From Candidatus Anstonella stagnisolia (GTDB taxonomy: Archaea > Micrarchaeota > Micrarchaeia > Anstonellales > Anstonellaceae): a stretch of 64,000 bases of DNA. The stretch spans positions 186,001-250,000 of the forward strand of contig CABMCJ010000004.1 of assembly GCA_902384585.1 (NCBI GenBank). Direction: 5' to 3'. The notes under the pieces are model-generated. The model was given only the letters and a program-made list of their open reading frames with translations. It ran no database searches and had not been told where the DNA came from. Each line of letters begins with the position of its first letter. Positions within the stretch are counted from its first letter, which is position 1. Positions 1 through 6,902 of this stretch are shown here, piece by piece. The translations under genes were made by a program, and so were the position numbers.

Positions 1-237
1 GGCAGGATAAACGTTTACGAGTACGCATTCCTGCTCAAGCGCGCAATAGTTGGCGAGCTGGAACTTCTTTTCCTGAAAAACTTCACGCGCGATTTGATAA
101 GCAGGCAGATTTTCATGCGCTCAACTGAGAATTTGGTGGCCCTGCTTTTCACCCGCGTTTTAAACGGGCTTGACTACAACCTGCTTTTGGAAGAAATAAA
201 GGCAAGCGCAACAAGGACTACAATAGTGAAAAGCTGA
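1..237 (+). CDS. C-terminal part of an unrecognised protein (5' end outside window)
   Basis: An open frame runs from base 1 to a TGA at 235-237, giving the last 78 residues of a protein whose start lies outside the window. The fragment is helical and amphipathic, with a Leu/Phe-rich middle, and has no motif that I recognise. It is followed six bases later by a 25-residue membrane microprotein and then by the membrane/ATPase genes of a virus- or plasmid-like module on the same strand, so it probably belongs to that module. No function is assigned. Confidence 0.6.
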   Translation, partial: GRINVYEYAFLLKRAIVGELELLFLKNFTRDLISRQIFMRSTENLVALLFTRVLNGLDYNLLLEEIKASATRTTIVKS

Positions 238-242
238 TTTGC

Positions 243-320
243 ATGAGCGACATAGAAATAGTATTGGTTGCAGGCATCATCCTTACGCTCGTCTCATACT
301 GGTGGATATACGAAAATTGA
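243..320 (+). CDS. 25-residue single-span membrane microprotein
   Basis: ATG at 243 and TGA at 318-320 enclose 25 residues beginning MSDIEIVLVAGI and ending WWIYEN. Residues 5-22 are a single hydrophobic span closed by aromatic residues. It sits 5 nt after the preceding stop and 9 nt before the next start, and the GAGGTG just after its coding end would serve as the ribosome-binding site of the next gene. Tight packing on one strand and the clean membrane segment are the only evidence. Small single-span proteins of this kind are common in archaeal virus and plasmid gene blocks, which fits the context. Confidence 0.5.
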   Translation: MSDIEIVLVAGIILTLVSYWWIYEN

Positions 321-329
321 GGTGTACAC

Positions 330-1196
330 ATGGCTGGGGAACTTTTTGGATTGGACTTTTCATCAGCTTTCAATGCGCCTGCTGTCTTATTGCTCCTCAT
401 AGGAATATCCGGCATACTTGCAGTTATTGGCTCCTTCTTCTACATGAACGTGAACAAGAAGCATCCCAAGGTGAATTTCCTCCTGCTCTCAAAAATGGGC
501 ATCATAACGAGAGGCGTGCGCCTTTTCAGTGGCAAAACCGTAAGCACCGTAACTGCTTGGGAATTGCTCCTAGGAAAAATCCCGTCAGGTTTCCGCATCT
601 CTGACTTCACTTACGAATATGTTGGCACAAAAAAAACTTATGTGGGCTACTGGATTGACGGGCGCATATTGCCCACCACCATGAACTTCGGCAATACCCA
701 GTTCACCCTCATTAAGTGCCCCAAATGCGGAAAGTCTGATGCCTTGGACACCTCTTGGATGAAAGACAAGGGTGGCATACTTTTCTGCTCCGATTGCGAC
801 TGCCCGCTCAAGGAAGAGGGCATTTTGCTTGATAATGTCCTATTACACGCATTAAAGTTTGACCCCTCCCTAGAGACCCGCTTCATCTACTTCTCTGAAA
901 AAATAGGGGATAGCATCAAGAAAATACCCATCCAGGAGTGGGTCTCCATTTACGACATCGCAGCAAGGATAGGGGATATTTTCACGCACGAAATACGCAA
1001 CGTGGACAACTACGTGGAAAAGCAGAACCCTCTCCTCACCATCCTCATGGCAACCGTTCCCTACGCAATCATTACGCTGACAATGGCAGTGGCCATATAC
1101 GTGATGTGGCTCGGCGTGAACGGGCAGATTACGCAGTCTGCGCAGCTGCTCCTTGAGGCGGCAAAGGAACTGGCAAAAGCAAAAGGGGTATCTTAA
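330..1196 (+). CDS. Membrane protein with internal zinc ribbon
   Basis: The 288-residue protein has a hydrophobic segment at about 18-40, a soluble middle, and a second hydrophobic segment at about 233-263 followed by a short Ala/Lys-rich tail. The middle holds a zinc-ribbon-like set of cysteines: C130 and C133 in a CPKC knuckle, and C153, C156 and C158 in CSDCDC. The start follows a GAGGTG ribosome-binding site. The stop overlaps the next ATG by one base, implying one operon with the 131-residue protein and the P-loop ATPase downstream. A membrane-anchored partner of a DNA-packaging or secretion ATPase is a possible role, inferred only from position. No family was recognised. Confidence 0.7.
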   Translation: MAGELFGLDFSSAFNAPAVLLLLIGISGILAVIGSFFYMNVNKKHPKVNFLLLSKMGIITRGVRLFSGKTVSTVTAWELLLGKIPSGFRISDFTYEYVGTKKTYVGYWIDGRILPTTMNFGNTQFTLIKCPKCGKSDALDTSWMKDKGGILFCSDCDCPLKEEGILLDNVLLHALKFDPSLETRFIYFSEKIGDSIKKIPIQEWVSIYDIAARIGDIFTHEIRNVDNYVEKQNPLLTILMATVPYAIITLTMAVAIYVMWLGVNGQITQSAQLLLEAAKELAKAKGVS

Positions 1197-1591
1197 TGGA
1201 CTTCACGAGGCGCCAGTATGTCGGGGGCGTGGAACACAAGGAGCTCTACAACTACCATGAGGTTTTTGCCTCCGCACTTGCAAACGCCTTCACGCTAGGC
1301 GCAAACGCAAACACAGTGGGCGGCAACATTGACAAGCAGCGTTACAGGGATTTGGTGAAAAACGTCATAATTGCCGCCATCGCCATGAAGCGCAACCACT
1401 CGGAAAACAAGGCAGACTTTGAAAAGCTAAAAAACGGAAAATATTTTGAGGACATGGAGGACATGGACAAGTGGTTCCTCACTATGATTTTGAAGATGGA
1501 CATCGCGAACCTCATGCCCAACTACGAGTTTGACCATACGCCTTTTGCTGAATGGGCTGCTATTGAGCGCGAAGTGAAAGAGGGTGTCTAA
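1196..1591 (+). CDS. Unrecognised 131-residue soluble protein
   Basis: This small protein has no signal peptide or membrane segment. It is rich in Asn, Lys and acidic residues, and its second half contains a stretch with repeated Glu-Asp-Met. Its ATG overlaps the stop of the zinc-ribbon membrane protein by one base, and its TAA is followed directly by the TTG start of the P-loop ATPase, so the three are translationally coupled. A structural or accessory role for the ATPase is an inference from this arrangement. No motif was recognised. Confidence 0.65.
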   Translation: MDFTRRQYVGGVEHKELYNYHEVFASALANAFTLGANANTVGGNIDKQRYRDLVKNVIIAAIAMKRNHSENKADFEKLKNGKYFEDMEDMDKWFLTMILKMDIANLMPNYEFDHTPFAEWAAIEREVKEGV

Positions 1592-2425
1592 TTGTTCCGT
1601 CCAGTCGGCATTCTTGAGCGCGAAGCGAATATCCTGCGCGCGGCAGCACGGCAGCAGGGCGGAATTGTGCGCATAGAGAATATCGTCAATTACGGCTGGA
1701 ACCTTCAAATGCGGAAATTTGACGCGCACGTGGTGATTGGGGGCAGGAACGGCGTAGGGAAGTCCATGCTCATGCTCGCAATCATGCGCGAGTATATGAA
1801 GAAGCAGGGCCCTGCAATCTCCTTCTATGAGGCTGAGCAGAACGACAAGATACACTTTCTCTATACATACCATACGAGGGACGAATTTAGCAAGCTCATA
1901 CGCGAACTGCGGAATTGCATTTTTGGCATAGACGAGCTCAAGGTATTCTTTGACCACCGCCGCTTTAACCTTGGAGAGCAAATGAACCTCTACAATACCG
2001 TTGAGCTTGCAAGAAGCCACACTCACTTTTATGTCGGCTGCACCAGAGAGCTGGATAAAATACTCCTGGACTACCGCAATGCAAAATGCGGCATCCTCAT
2101 CCGCCTGCTTGACAGGGTGGAAGAGTACGGAGGCTATGTCTATGGCATGGTCTTCATAGGCAACGAAGTGATAGAGCGCGAGGACAAGTTCATGCAGGCC
2201 GCCTTGCAGTCCGCATACTCTTTCAGGGAAGTTGTTGCAGTGGGCAAGCAGCTCCACACATTCGTCGGCATGATTGTCATAAAGGACATCCACAGTTACG
2301 GGATTACGGAAGAGGACTTGCACCTCTATGACGAGCTGAAAGAGCGCGGCATACAGCGGCAGAGCAACATCATAGGCAAAACAAAGAGGAAGCGCGGCAG
2401 GCCGCGCAAGGCAGCAGAGGAATGA
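1592..2425 (+). CDS. Zot-like/viral-type P-loop ATPase with C-terminal AT-hook
   Basis: The 277-residue P-loop NTPase starts at TTG directly after the previous stop. It shows a Walker A, GGRNGVGKS, at about 50-58, a Walker B-like CIFGIDE at about 109-115, and a GCTRELDK segment at about 149 that fits a sensor strand. The spacing and the lack of other domains resemble the zonula-occludens-toxin/FtsK-HerA-like ATPases used by filamentous and other viruses or plasmids for DNA export or packaging; this is an analogy, not a search result. The C-terminus is strongly basic and contains RGRPRK, the core of an AT-hook, suggesting direct minor-groove DNA contact. The surrounding small membrane proteins support a DNA-translocation role at the membrane. 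Confidence 0.7.
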   Translation: MFRPVGILEREANILRAAARQQGGIVRIENIVNYGWNLQMRKFDAHVVIGGRNGVGKSMLMLAIMREYMKKQGPAISFYEAEQNDKIHFLYTYHTRDEFSKLIRELRNCIFGIDELKVFFDHRRFNLGEQMNLYNTVELARSHTHFYVGCTRELDKILLDYRNAKCGILIRLLDRVEEYGGYVYGMVFIGNEVIEREDKFMQAALQSAYSFREVVAVGKQLHTFVGMIVIKDIHSYGITEEDLHLYDELKERGIQRQSNIIGKTKRKRGRPRKAAEE

Positions 2426-2429
2426 GCGT

Positions 2430-2990
2430 ATGGAATTGTCAAAAGTAGAAAGCGCAGATATTGGCAGCGGTGGTGACCTTACGCCGCATAAGCGGGAGAT
2501 GGGTGAAACCAGTCTTAGCCCTTCCAACTCTGCGCCTACAAAGCGGAATGCGGCATCAGCAAACGACTTGGATAGGGAGCTGCAGAGTACAGTGCAGGCT
2601 GACAGTGAGCCGCGCACTGTCAATTCCCTATCCCACCTGCTAAAGATGCTGAGCGTACTCTGGGACGAAGAGCATGCGGATAAAGGGGCAAGGAAACTGT
2701 GGCAGTACATAAAGACGATAACTATACTGGCATTCTCCTCTCTCTTCCTTGTCCTCATGTACCTGAACAGCCAGGCACAATTCCAAGACATAAACTACCG
2801 GAACAAAATAGCTCTAGAAATCACAGACCAATACGCAAGTTTCTTTGCAACCCATACCTGCTATGAGAAAGGCAAACTGGAACAAAACTGCACAAGAATA
2901 ACAGGAGGCCTAGCTTATACTGACCCGCTCTGCCTAAATAAAGGGATACTTTTCCCGAACCTGACAATGGCAGAAGACTTGCCAAAATAG
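2430..2990 (+). CDS. Single-span membrane protein with extracytoplasmic cysteines
   Basis: The 186 residues divide into a polar, low-complexity N-terminal half (about 1-90), one hydrophobic span at about 93-115, and a C-terminal ectodomain with three cysteines and two N-glycosylation sequons (NCT, NLT). This predicts a type II topology with the C-terminus outside. It starts 4 nt after the ATPase stop, so it is probably in the same operon. A virion, pilus or exporter component is possible by position, but no family was recognised. Confidence 0.6.
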   Translation: MELSKVESADIGSGGDLTPHKREMGETSLSPSNSAPTKRNAASANDLDRELQSTVQADSEPRTVNSLSHLLKMLSVLWDEEHADKGARKLWQYIKTITILAFSSLFLVLMYLNSQAQFQDINYRNKIALEITDQYASFFATHTCYEKGKLEQNCTRITGGLAYTDPLCLNKGILFPNLTMAEDLPK

Positions 2991-3023
2991 TAATTATGCC
3001 ATAACTTATTATAGGCATAATTA
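2991..3023 (+). promoter_or_regulatory. Perfect inverted repeat enclosing a TATA-like element
   Basis: TAATTATGCC (2991-3000) and GGCATAATTA (3014-3023) form a perfect 10-bp inverted repeat around a 13-nt AT-rich spacer that itself reads as a TATA box. The next gene starts at GTG 3033. The layout is that of an autoregulated operator-promoter, in which a dimer on both arms would occlude the TATA box. One more copy of the half site, GGCATAATTA, lies at 3472-3481 inside the convergent gene. Confidence 0.55.
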
Positions 3024-3032
3024 GGTGATATT

Positions 3033-3266
3033 GTGACCGACGAGAAAGACGAAATAGACGCGAATAAAAAAGGGCAGCAGCCCACCTTCCGCATCGTGCA
3101 GAAGGTGTGGATGCAGGGCGACGCGCACCCCACCCTCAAGCAGGTGGGGGCCGCTTGGCGCAAGTCCGGGGCAAAAGGCGAGTTTTACTCGCTTGAGATA
3201 GGCAGCCCGCCACACCAGCTGCGGCTGCTCATGTTCCCGCTCATGCCAGTAAAAAAGGAGGGATAA
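3033..3266 (+). CDS. Small basic soluble protein (77 aa)
   Basis: A GTG start at 3033 follows the inverted-repeat promoter. The protein has an acidic, Lys-rich first 17 residues and then a compact domain rich in Lys, Gly and aromatic residues (IVQKVWMQGD, GEFYSLEIGSPP), with no cysteines or membrane segment. It is followed after one base by a 45-residue zinc-ribbon protein, so the two form a pair. Small plasmid or viral DNA-binding proteins often look like this, but that is only an analogy. Confidence 0.55.
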   Translation: MTDEKDEIDANKKGQQPTFRIVQKVWMQGDAHPTLKQVGAAWRKSGAKGEFYSLEIGSPPHQLRLLMFPLMPVKKEG

Positions 3267-3267
3267 G

Positions 3268-3405
3268 ATGGCTTGCTCAAACTGCCAGCATAGGCACGGA
3301 AAAAGGGAAGTCTGCAACAAGCTGGTAACAGTCCGGCTTGGCAGGCACAAAGTCGGCAGCGCTGTATGCGGCTGCAAGGACTATGTGCCGCCCAAGGACT
3401 TCTAA
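3268..3405 (+). CDS. 45-residue zinc-ribbon-like microprotein
   Basis: ATG at 3268 follows a GGAGGGATAAG ribosome-binding site, and the gene ends with TAA at 3403-3405. The protein begins MACSNCQHRHGKREVCNK and later has CGCKDYVPP. The CxxC and CxC pairs plus the intervening Cys suggest a single zinc-binding site with basic flanks, typical of tiny nucleic-acid-binding or adaptor proteins in mobile elements. It overlaps the 3' end of a convergent membrane gene by 4 nt. Confidence 0.55.
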   Translation: MACSNCQHRHGKREVCNKLVTVRLGRHKVGSAVCGCKDYVPPKDF

Positions 3406-3833
3406 AGCAAGGTGGAGGCGCATAACAACGCAGCCAAAACTATACCTAGAACAAAAAATAAAAACACTAACGGCATAATTAATGTTGGCGCAGCTGTGCC
3501 CACCAGCATACCAAAAACTGCCGTAATCATAAAAAGAAATGTTGTCTCCATTGCAGCTTTGTAAACGCGCAGGTTCTTCCTCACCCATCCTTCTAGAGAA
3601 ATCAAAAATCCCCCGCGGGCGACATCTTCTATTCCCTTAGCATACTCGTTTAGGGGTTCAAGGCAATTCACCGCCACTATATTCGCAACTGCCCTCGCAA
3701 TCATTTCCTTTGGAACATTTTTATAAGAACTACCTGGTAAAAATCTCACAGTTACTAGTATCTCCTCGGTTTTATCTAAATATACTATTGTCCCGACTTC
3801 AAATTTTCCAATCTTATCCCCATACCTTGTCAT
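3402..3833 (-). CDS. Membrane protein with C-terminal hydrophobic hairpin
   Basis: The first 90 residues of this 143-residue protein are soluble and include a Val/Ile-rich strand pattern. Residues about 92-140 form two adjacent membrane spans separated by GTAAPT. It is the only minus-strand gene in this block and diverges from the HTH gene at 3910, with an AT-rich shared spacer (TTTTAAATATT) that can serve as TATA box both ways. No family was recognised. Superinfection-immunity or holin-like roles are conceivable for such a protein in a mobile element, but nothing in the sequence proves it. Confidence 0.55.
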   Translation of the reverse strand: MTRYGDKIGKFEVGTIVYLDKTEEILVTVRFLPGSSYKNVPKEMIARAVANIVAVNCLEPLNEYAKGIEDVARGGFLISLEGWVRKNLRVYKAAMETTFLFMITAVFGMLVGTAAPTLIMPLVFLFFVLGIVLAALLCASTLL

Positions 3834-3909
3834 TTCAACCTCAACTATGCTCCCACCCCATTCCTCTTCTCAAATAGCCTTTTAAATATTACCTGCTTTT
3901 TCTTTCATA

Positions 3910-5142
3910 GTGGTGTGCCCTGCACAACACTTCACAGGCGAACAGGAGGGGTCTTCGCTGAACACGTCTTCCTCTCCTGTTCTGTCTGTATTAGACGTGT
4001 TCAATATGAACGGAACCCAAAAAAAAGCCGCATTTTCTGCTCCCCCACTTGAAAGCCGACCTTCCACGCCTGAAAAACAGCCAAATTTTGCTTCACTTGA
4101 AAGGGGCAGCCTTTCAATCACCACTATGTTGGAGGCTGGCGAGCAGCTGAAAACAATCTCCCGCAAGTTCAAAATCTCACAGCAGCGCGTGGGGCAGATA
4201 GCGCAGGCTTACGTCGCTGCTGGGCTTCTTAAGCAGGTCTCAAAATGCCCAGCTCTCTTTGCTTCTGCAGGCCGTTTTAAGCATCCACTTGAAAGGGCAC
4301 CGTCCAGTGTTCGCTTGAAAGGGTCAAATTTTCAACTCCGAGATGAGCCTCCACTTTCAACTGCAGGAAATAAGCCGGTCATGCTCCCCCACTCCTTTTC
4401 AGCCTCTTTCCACCAATTCCAGCGCCCTCCGGAGAAATACTACAAAAACGGCTTAGCAGTTTTCAAGGAGCGCAGCCACACGGCAATTTTCAGGGCCCAC
4501 AAGGCAACTATTCACCTGCACGTATTCAGAGGCTCCGGCAGCCCGGACGAATTCCTGCAAAACGGCAAGGAGGACGTTCTCGCATGGGCTGCGCACTACG
4601 CGCGCCGCTTCGGCATACGCCTGCAATTTGACAAGCTCCACCCAGGCGTTCACTGGGCTGAAACAAGCGAAAAGAGAAGCGCTGACGTTGCAGGCGAGGC
4701 GCAAATTCCCGAATACCAGCGCAAGCTCGTGGACGGCGCATGGCACAAAAATAAGGACTTCACCGACGACACTTACGAAATTGAGCCCGCAACTGGATTA
4801 GGTTTTCCGCCGGAGCGTGCGACGCAGCACTCGCAGCGGCATTACGATTTGTATTCGGGGCGATATGAGCGCTCGCTGGATAAAATCATTGAAATATTGG
4901 GATTGCAACTTGAACTTACGACGTTGCAGCACGTAAATCTTGCATCCGCAACGACTGAAAAAGCAGCTGCTTATACGGCGGAGGAAAACCACAAGTTATT
5001 TAACACTTCGTCGGAAAATAACGGACATGGTGCCCGTGAAAAAAGGGGTGATTTAGAAGAAAGTGTACTAAAATGGCAAAGTCAATATGGTTCTTTGCTG
5101 TGGTATGAAGGGGGAGTTTGCGGATGGCAGGAGCTGGCTTGA
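3910..5142 (+). CDS. Putative HTH DNA-binding protein of the mobile module
   Basis: The 410-residue protein starts at GTG 3910, about 26 nt after a TTTTAAATA box, which suits a leaderless start. Residues about 70-110 (MLEAGEQLKTISRKFKISQQ) read as a helix-turn-helix of the sigma-region-4 or resolvase type. Residues 30-160 are Ser/Pro-rich with several copies of a PLE(R/S) motif that reflect repeated ACTTGAAAG words in the DNA. Residues 165-330 form a globular domain rich in His and aromatic residues, and the tail is polar. A replication initiator or regulator of the element is plausible. No family was confidently recognised. Confidence 0.55.
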   Translation: MVCPAQHFTGEQEGSSLNTSSSPVLSVLDVFNMNGTQKKAAFSAPPLESRPSTPEKQPNFASLERGSLSITTMLEAGEQLKTISRKFKISQQRVGQIAQAYVAAGLLKQVSKCPALFASAGRFKHPLERAPSSVRLKGSNFQLRDEPPLSTAGNKPVMLPHSFSASFHQFQRPPEKYYKNGLAVFKERSHTAIFRAHKATIHLHVFRGSGSPDEFLQNGKEDVLAWAAHYARRFGIRLQFDKLHPGVHWAETSEKRSADVAGEAQIPEYQRKLVDGAWHKNKDFTDDTYEIEPATGLGFPPERATQHSQRHYDLYSGRYERSLDKIIEILGLQLELTTLQHVNLASATTEKAAAYTAEENHKLFNTSSENNGHGAREKRGDLEESVLKWQSQYGSLLWYEGGVCGWQELA

Positions 5143-5226
5143 ACGAGCGAAGTACGCCGGAAGATAGAAAAAGAGGGCTAAAGAGGGCAGAATGGAATAC
5201 TGATACGCGGTGGCGATTGTTTAGGT

Positions 5227-5811
5227 TTACTGAGAAGGTGTTGTTGAGTTTTGCAAGTATGGAAAGAAAAGGACTTTCCCATCATCCTGAATGTAGATGC
5301 AGGAATTATGTTTTGTTTCGTTCACGTACCACGTTATCGTGTATCCTTTGTTTGTGAGATTCATTGCGTCTGTTTCAATCGGAAGAATTACTGACTTTGT
5401 CCTGCCTGAGAAAACAAGTATGCTGCTATTTTGCGCTCCTGCGCATTTTTGTATTGGCACTTCCAGAACCGCGCCTAGGGCTTGCAGGAACTCATCAGTT
5501 GATGCATTTACCTGCTGGGCAGTATTATAGGCGCACGCATTTCCCTCCATAAACTGGATTCTGTGCAGTATTCCGGAAGTTGTTAGTGCAAACGCATCCT
5601 GGCAGTTGTTTTCCAGCGCTTGCCTGAAGCAGCCCATATTTGTGCCGCAGTTCTTGGGTGCTGGTGCCGCATTAACTGGCTGGGTAATAGGAGTATTAGG
5701 AAGCGCCTGCGTGTTGTTTGGCTGCCCGTTGTTCTGCGGTCCTGCAGCCTGCTGGGTGCATCCTGCAAGAATGAGGAGAAGCACGGCGCACGCGACTAAA
5801 ACCAGTTTCAT
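5227..5811 (-). CDS. Surface lipoprotein, unknown function
   Basis: I chose the ATG at 5811 because it opens a classic lipoprotein signal, MKLVLVACAVLLLILAGC, with lipobox LAGC; an upstream in-frame ATG would add nine polar residues in front. The mature part (about 175 residues) begins with a Gln/Asn/Pro-rich spacer, followed by a domain with several cysteines and Asn-X-Ser/Thr sites. It is anchored outside the cytoplasmic membrane. It is one of at least seven lipoproteins in the window sharing this style of signal. No catalytic motif was seen. Confidence 0.75.
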   Translation of the reverse strand: MKLVLVACAVLLLILAGCTQQAAGPQNNGQPNNTQALPNTPITQPVNAAPAPKNCGTNMGCFRQALENNCQDAFALTTSGILHRIQFMEGNACAYNTAQQVNASTDEFLQALGAVLEVPIQKCAGAQNSSILVFSGRTKSVILPIETDAMNLTNKGYTITWYVNETKHNSCIYIQDDGKVLFFPYLQNSTTPSQ

Positions 5812-5850
5812 ACGGGTATTTTCTACCAACTTGTTCAAAAAGCTTGCCTT

Positions 5851-6012
5851 TCATCTGGAGTAAACAAAGGAAGTATAGCCATCATTAATTATCCTGTAAT
5901 GTTTGCCATGCTTTTTTAGCAGCACAACAGCTTTATTGATAATGCTCTTGTCTGGGTGAAGAAGGAAAAGGCTGAACTTGCGGCCATTGAATTTGCGTTT
6001 TATTGCTCTCAT
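5851..6012 (-). CDS. Small basic protein (53 aa), C-terminal YxxY-type fold
   Basis: ATG at 6010-6012 overlaps the stop of the upstream 74-residue gene by four bases (ATGA). The product is very basic at its start (MRAIKRKFNGRKFSLF) and ends DGYTSFVYSR. The pattern of a short helix, then a KHGKHYRII strand, then a YTSFVYSR strand resembles a widespread archaeal small-protein type with KxGYxARVVxxxxGYAVYVR-like ends, which I know only as uncharacterised. The translational coupling is good evidence that it is expressed. Confidence 0.55.
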   Translation of the reverse strand: MRAIKRKFNGRKFSLFLLHPDKSIINKAVVLLKKHGKHYRIINDGYTSFVYSR

Positions 6013-6233
6013 TTCATTCGCCTCTTAGTCTTTCTAGATTCGTGATGGAGATATGATTCTAGTATTTTCGCGGCTTTTTCGCCCATTGCTTCTTTTGCAG
6101 TTAGGAGTTTTCTTCTTCCTGCAGCTATCTCTGCATCAATCCACTGCATTTTCTTTACAGCAAGACGGTCCTCCTCTTTCTGCCTTGCCCTAAGTTCTGC
6201 CTTAGAGGTTGCGGTGCCTGTTTTTCCAGCCAT
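6009..6233 (-). CDS. Small helical charged protein (74 aa)
   Basis: The protein is almost wholly helical and highly charged (ELRARQKEEDRLAVKK, KAAKILESYLHHES) with a basic C-terminus. It is coupled by a 4-nt overlap to a 53-residue basic protein and lies 43 nt downstream of an AbrB-like gene on the same strand. The size and arrangement would suit an antitoxin-like pair, but no toxin motif was recognised, so that remains a guess. Confidence 0.5.
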   Translation of the reverse strand: MAGKTGTATSKAELRARQKEEDRLAVKKMQWIDAEIAAGRRKLLTAKEAMGEKAAKILESYLHHESRKTKRRMK

Positions 6234-6276
6234 TTAATCACCATTTCCTAATCTCTTTTAGTTTTTCTAATACTCT

Positions 6277-6432
6277 TTAGACAAACTTAATTATTATGCC
6301 ATTTCCATCCAGCTTAAAGGTCAGTTTCTGCCCTTCTTTGGGTTTCAGTATCCGGAGTATTTCCCGTGGTATGCATACCCTGCCGCGCGTGCTTACCTTT
6401 CGAGTCCAGGTTTTTGAGGCGTTGTTTTCCAT
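6277..6432 (-). CDS. AbrB/SpoVT-like swapped-hairpin DNA-binding protein
   Basis: From ATG 6432 the product is 51 residues. Residues 10-48 match the AbrB looped-hinge fold: TRKVSTRGRVCIPREILR, then LKPKEGQKLTFKLDGNGIII, with the typical V-x-x-[KR]-G-[RQ]-[VI]-x-[IL]-P-x-x-[IL] pattern. Proteins of this family dimerise and bind operator DNA, often as antitoxins or regulators. The frame is open upstream to 6579, but that stretch would contain the TATA box (6453-6461) and the TGGAAAGTTACCT element, so I prefer the short form. The same element precedes two other genes in this window, and this regulator is one candidate to bind it. Confidence 0.7.
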   Translation of the reverse strand: MENNASKTWTRKVSTRGRVCIPREILRILKPKEGQKLTFKLDGNGIIIKFV

Positions 6433-6452
6433 AGAGAAAAGACGATCTGATC

Positions 6453-6482
6453 TTTTATAAACGCTTTCAAGGTAACTTTCCA
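6453..6482 (-). promoter_or_regulatory. Promoter of AbrB-like gene with shared upstream element (copy 1)
   Basis: Read on the minus strand, TGGAAAGTTACCT (6482-6470) is followed after 8 nt by a TATA box, TTTATAAAA (6461-6453), then by ATG at 6432. The same element in the same orientation and position relative to a TATA box precedes the AlbA_2/ATPase gene and radC. Confidence 0.6.
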
Positions 6483-6902
6483 CTGCTTCCTTTGGCTTTT
6501 TCCTGCCTTGTTTTTGGATTTTTCCCTGCCTTGCCCAATAATCCAATTCCGGCATCGCCCACTGCCTTTTGGCAACCAATGCTTCCCTTTCAATCCCGCC
6601 CCTTGCAAGCCCCTATGGGCGCACTATCCCCCTCTTTTGGGTTTGCGGGCCTTGCATTCCCCCTGCTTTTTGCGCCCCTTTGCCTGCCTAAAGGCCCTTC
6701 CTATTGGGAATCCGGCACCTGTGCCTGCACACCATGCGCCGCATTTTCTTCCCCCTATTATCCGCAGGTTGCCAGGGCTATGCGGCTCTTGGGCTTGTGC
6801 GGGTTGGGGGTCGTTTTGCCATTTTTAGGCGGGCGGGTTTAAGTTTTTTATTTCAAAGTTACGGTTTTTGCGTTGTTGAATTGCTATAATGGAATTAATA
6901 AT
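6483..6902. other. Gene-free region
   Basis: About 420 bases with no convincing gene. The plus strand carries overlapping proline-, cysteine- and leucine-rich frames (6492-6842) without a plausible start, domain or coding bias, so they are rejected. The composition is C/T-rich on the plus strand (runs of CCCCT, CCCTT and TTTGG) up to about 6840 and then turns sharply AT-rich at the edge of the next gene block. It marks the boundary between normal-composition DNA and the AT-rich island. Confidence 0.5.

Noticed and set aside
1427-2791. Long minus-strand open frame of 454 codons across the ATPase gene
   Set aside because: It is antisense to the P-loop ATPase, which has clear Walker motifs and tight operon spacing; the antisense product has biased Leu/Val/Ala/His content and no domain.
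6492-6842. Plus-strand proline/cysteine-rich open frames in the gene-free region
   Set aside because: No start signal, no domain, two overlapping frames of the same kind, and composition explained by C/T-rich DNA.
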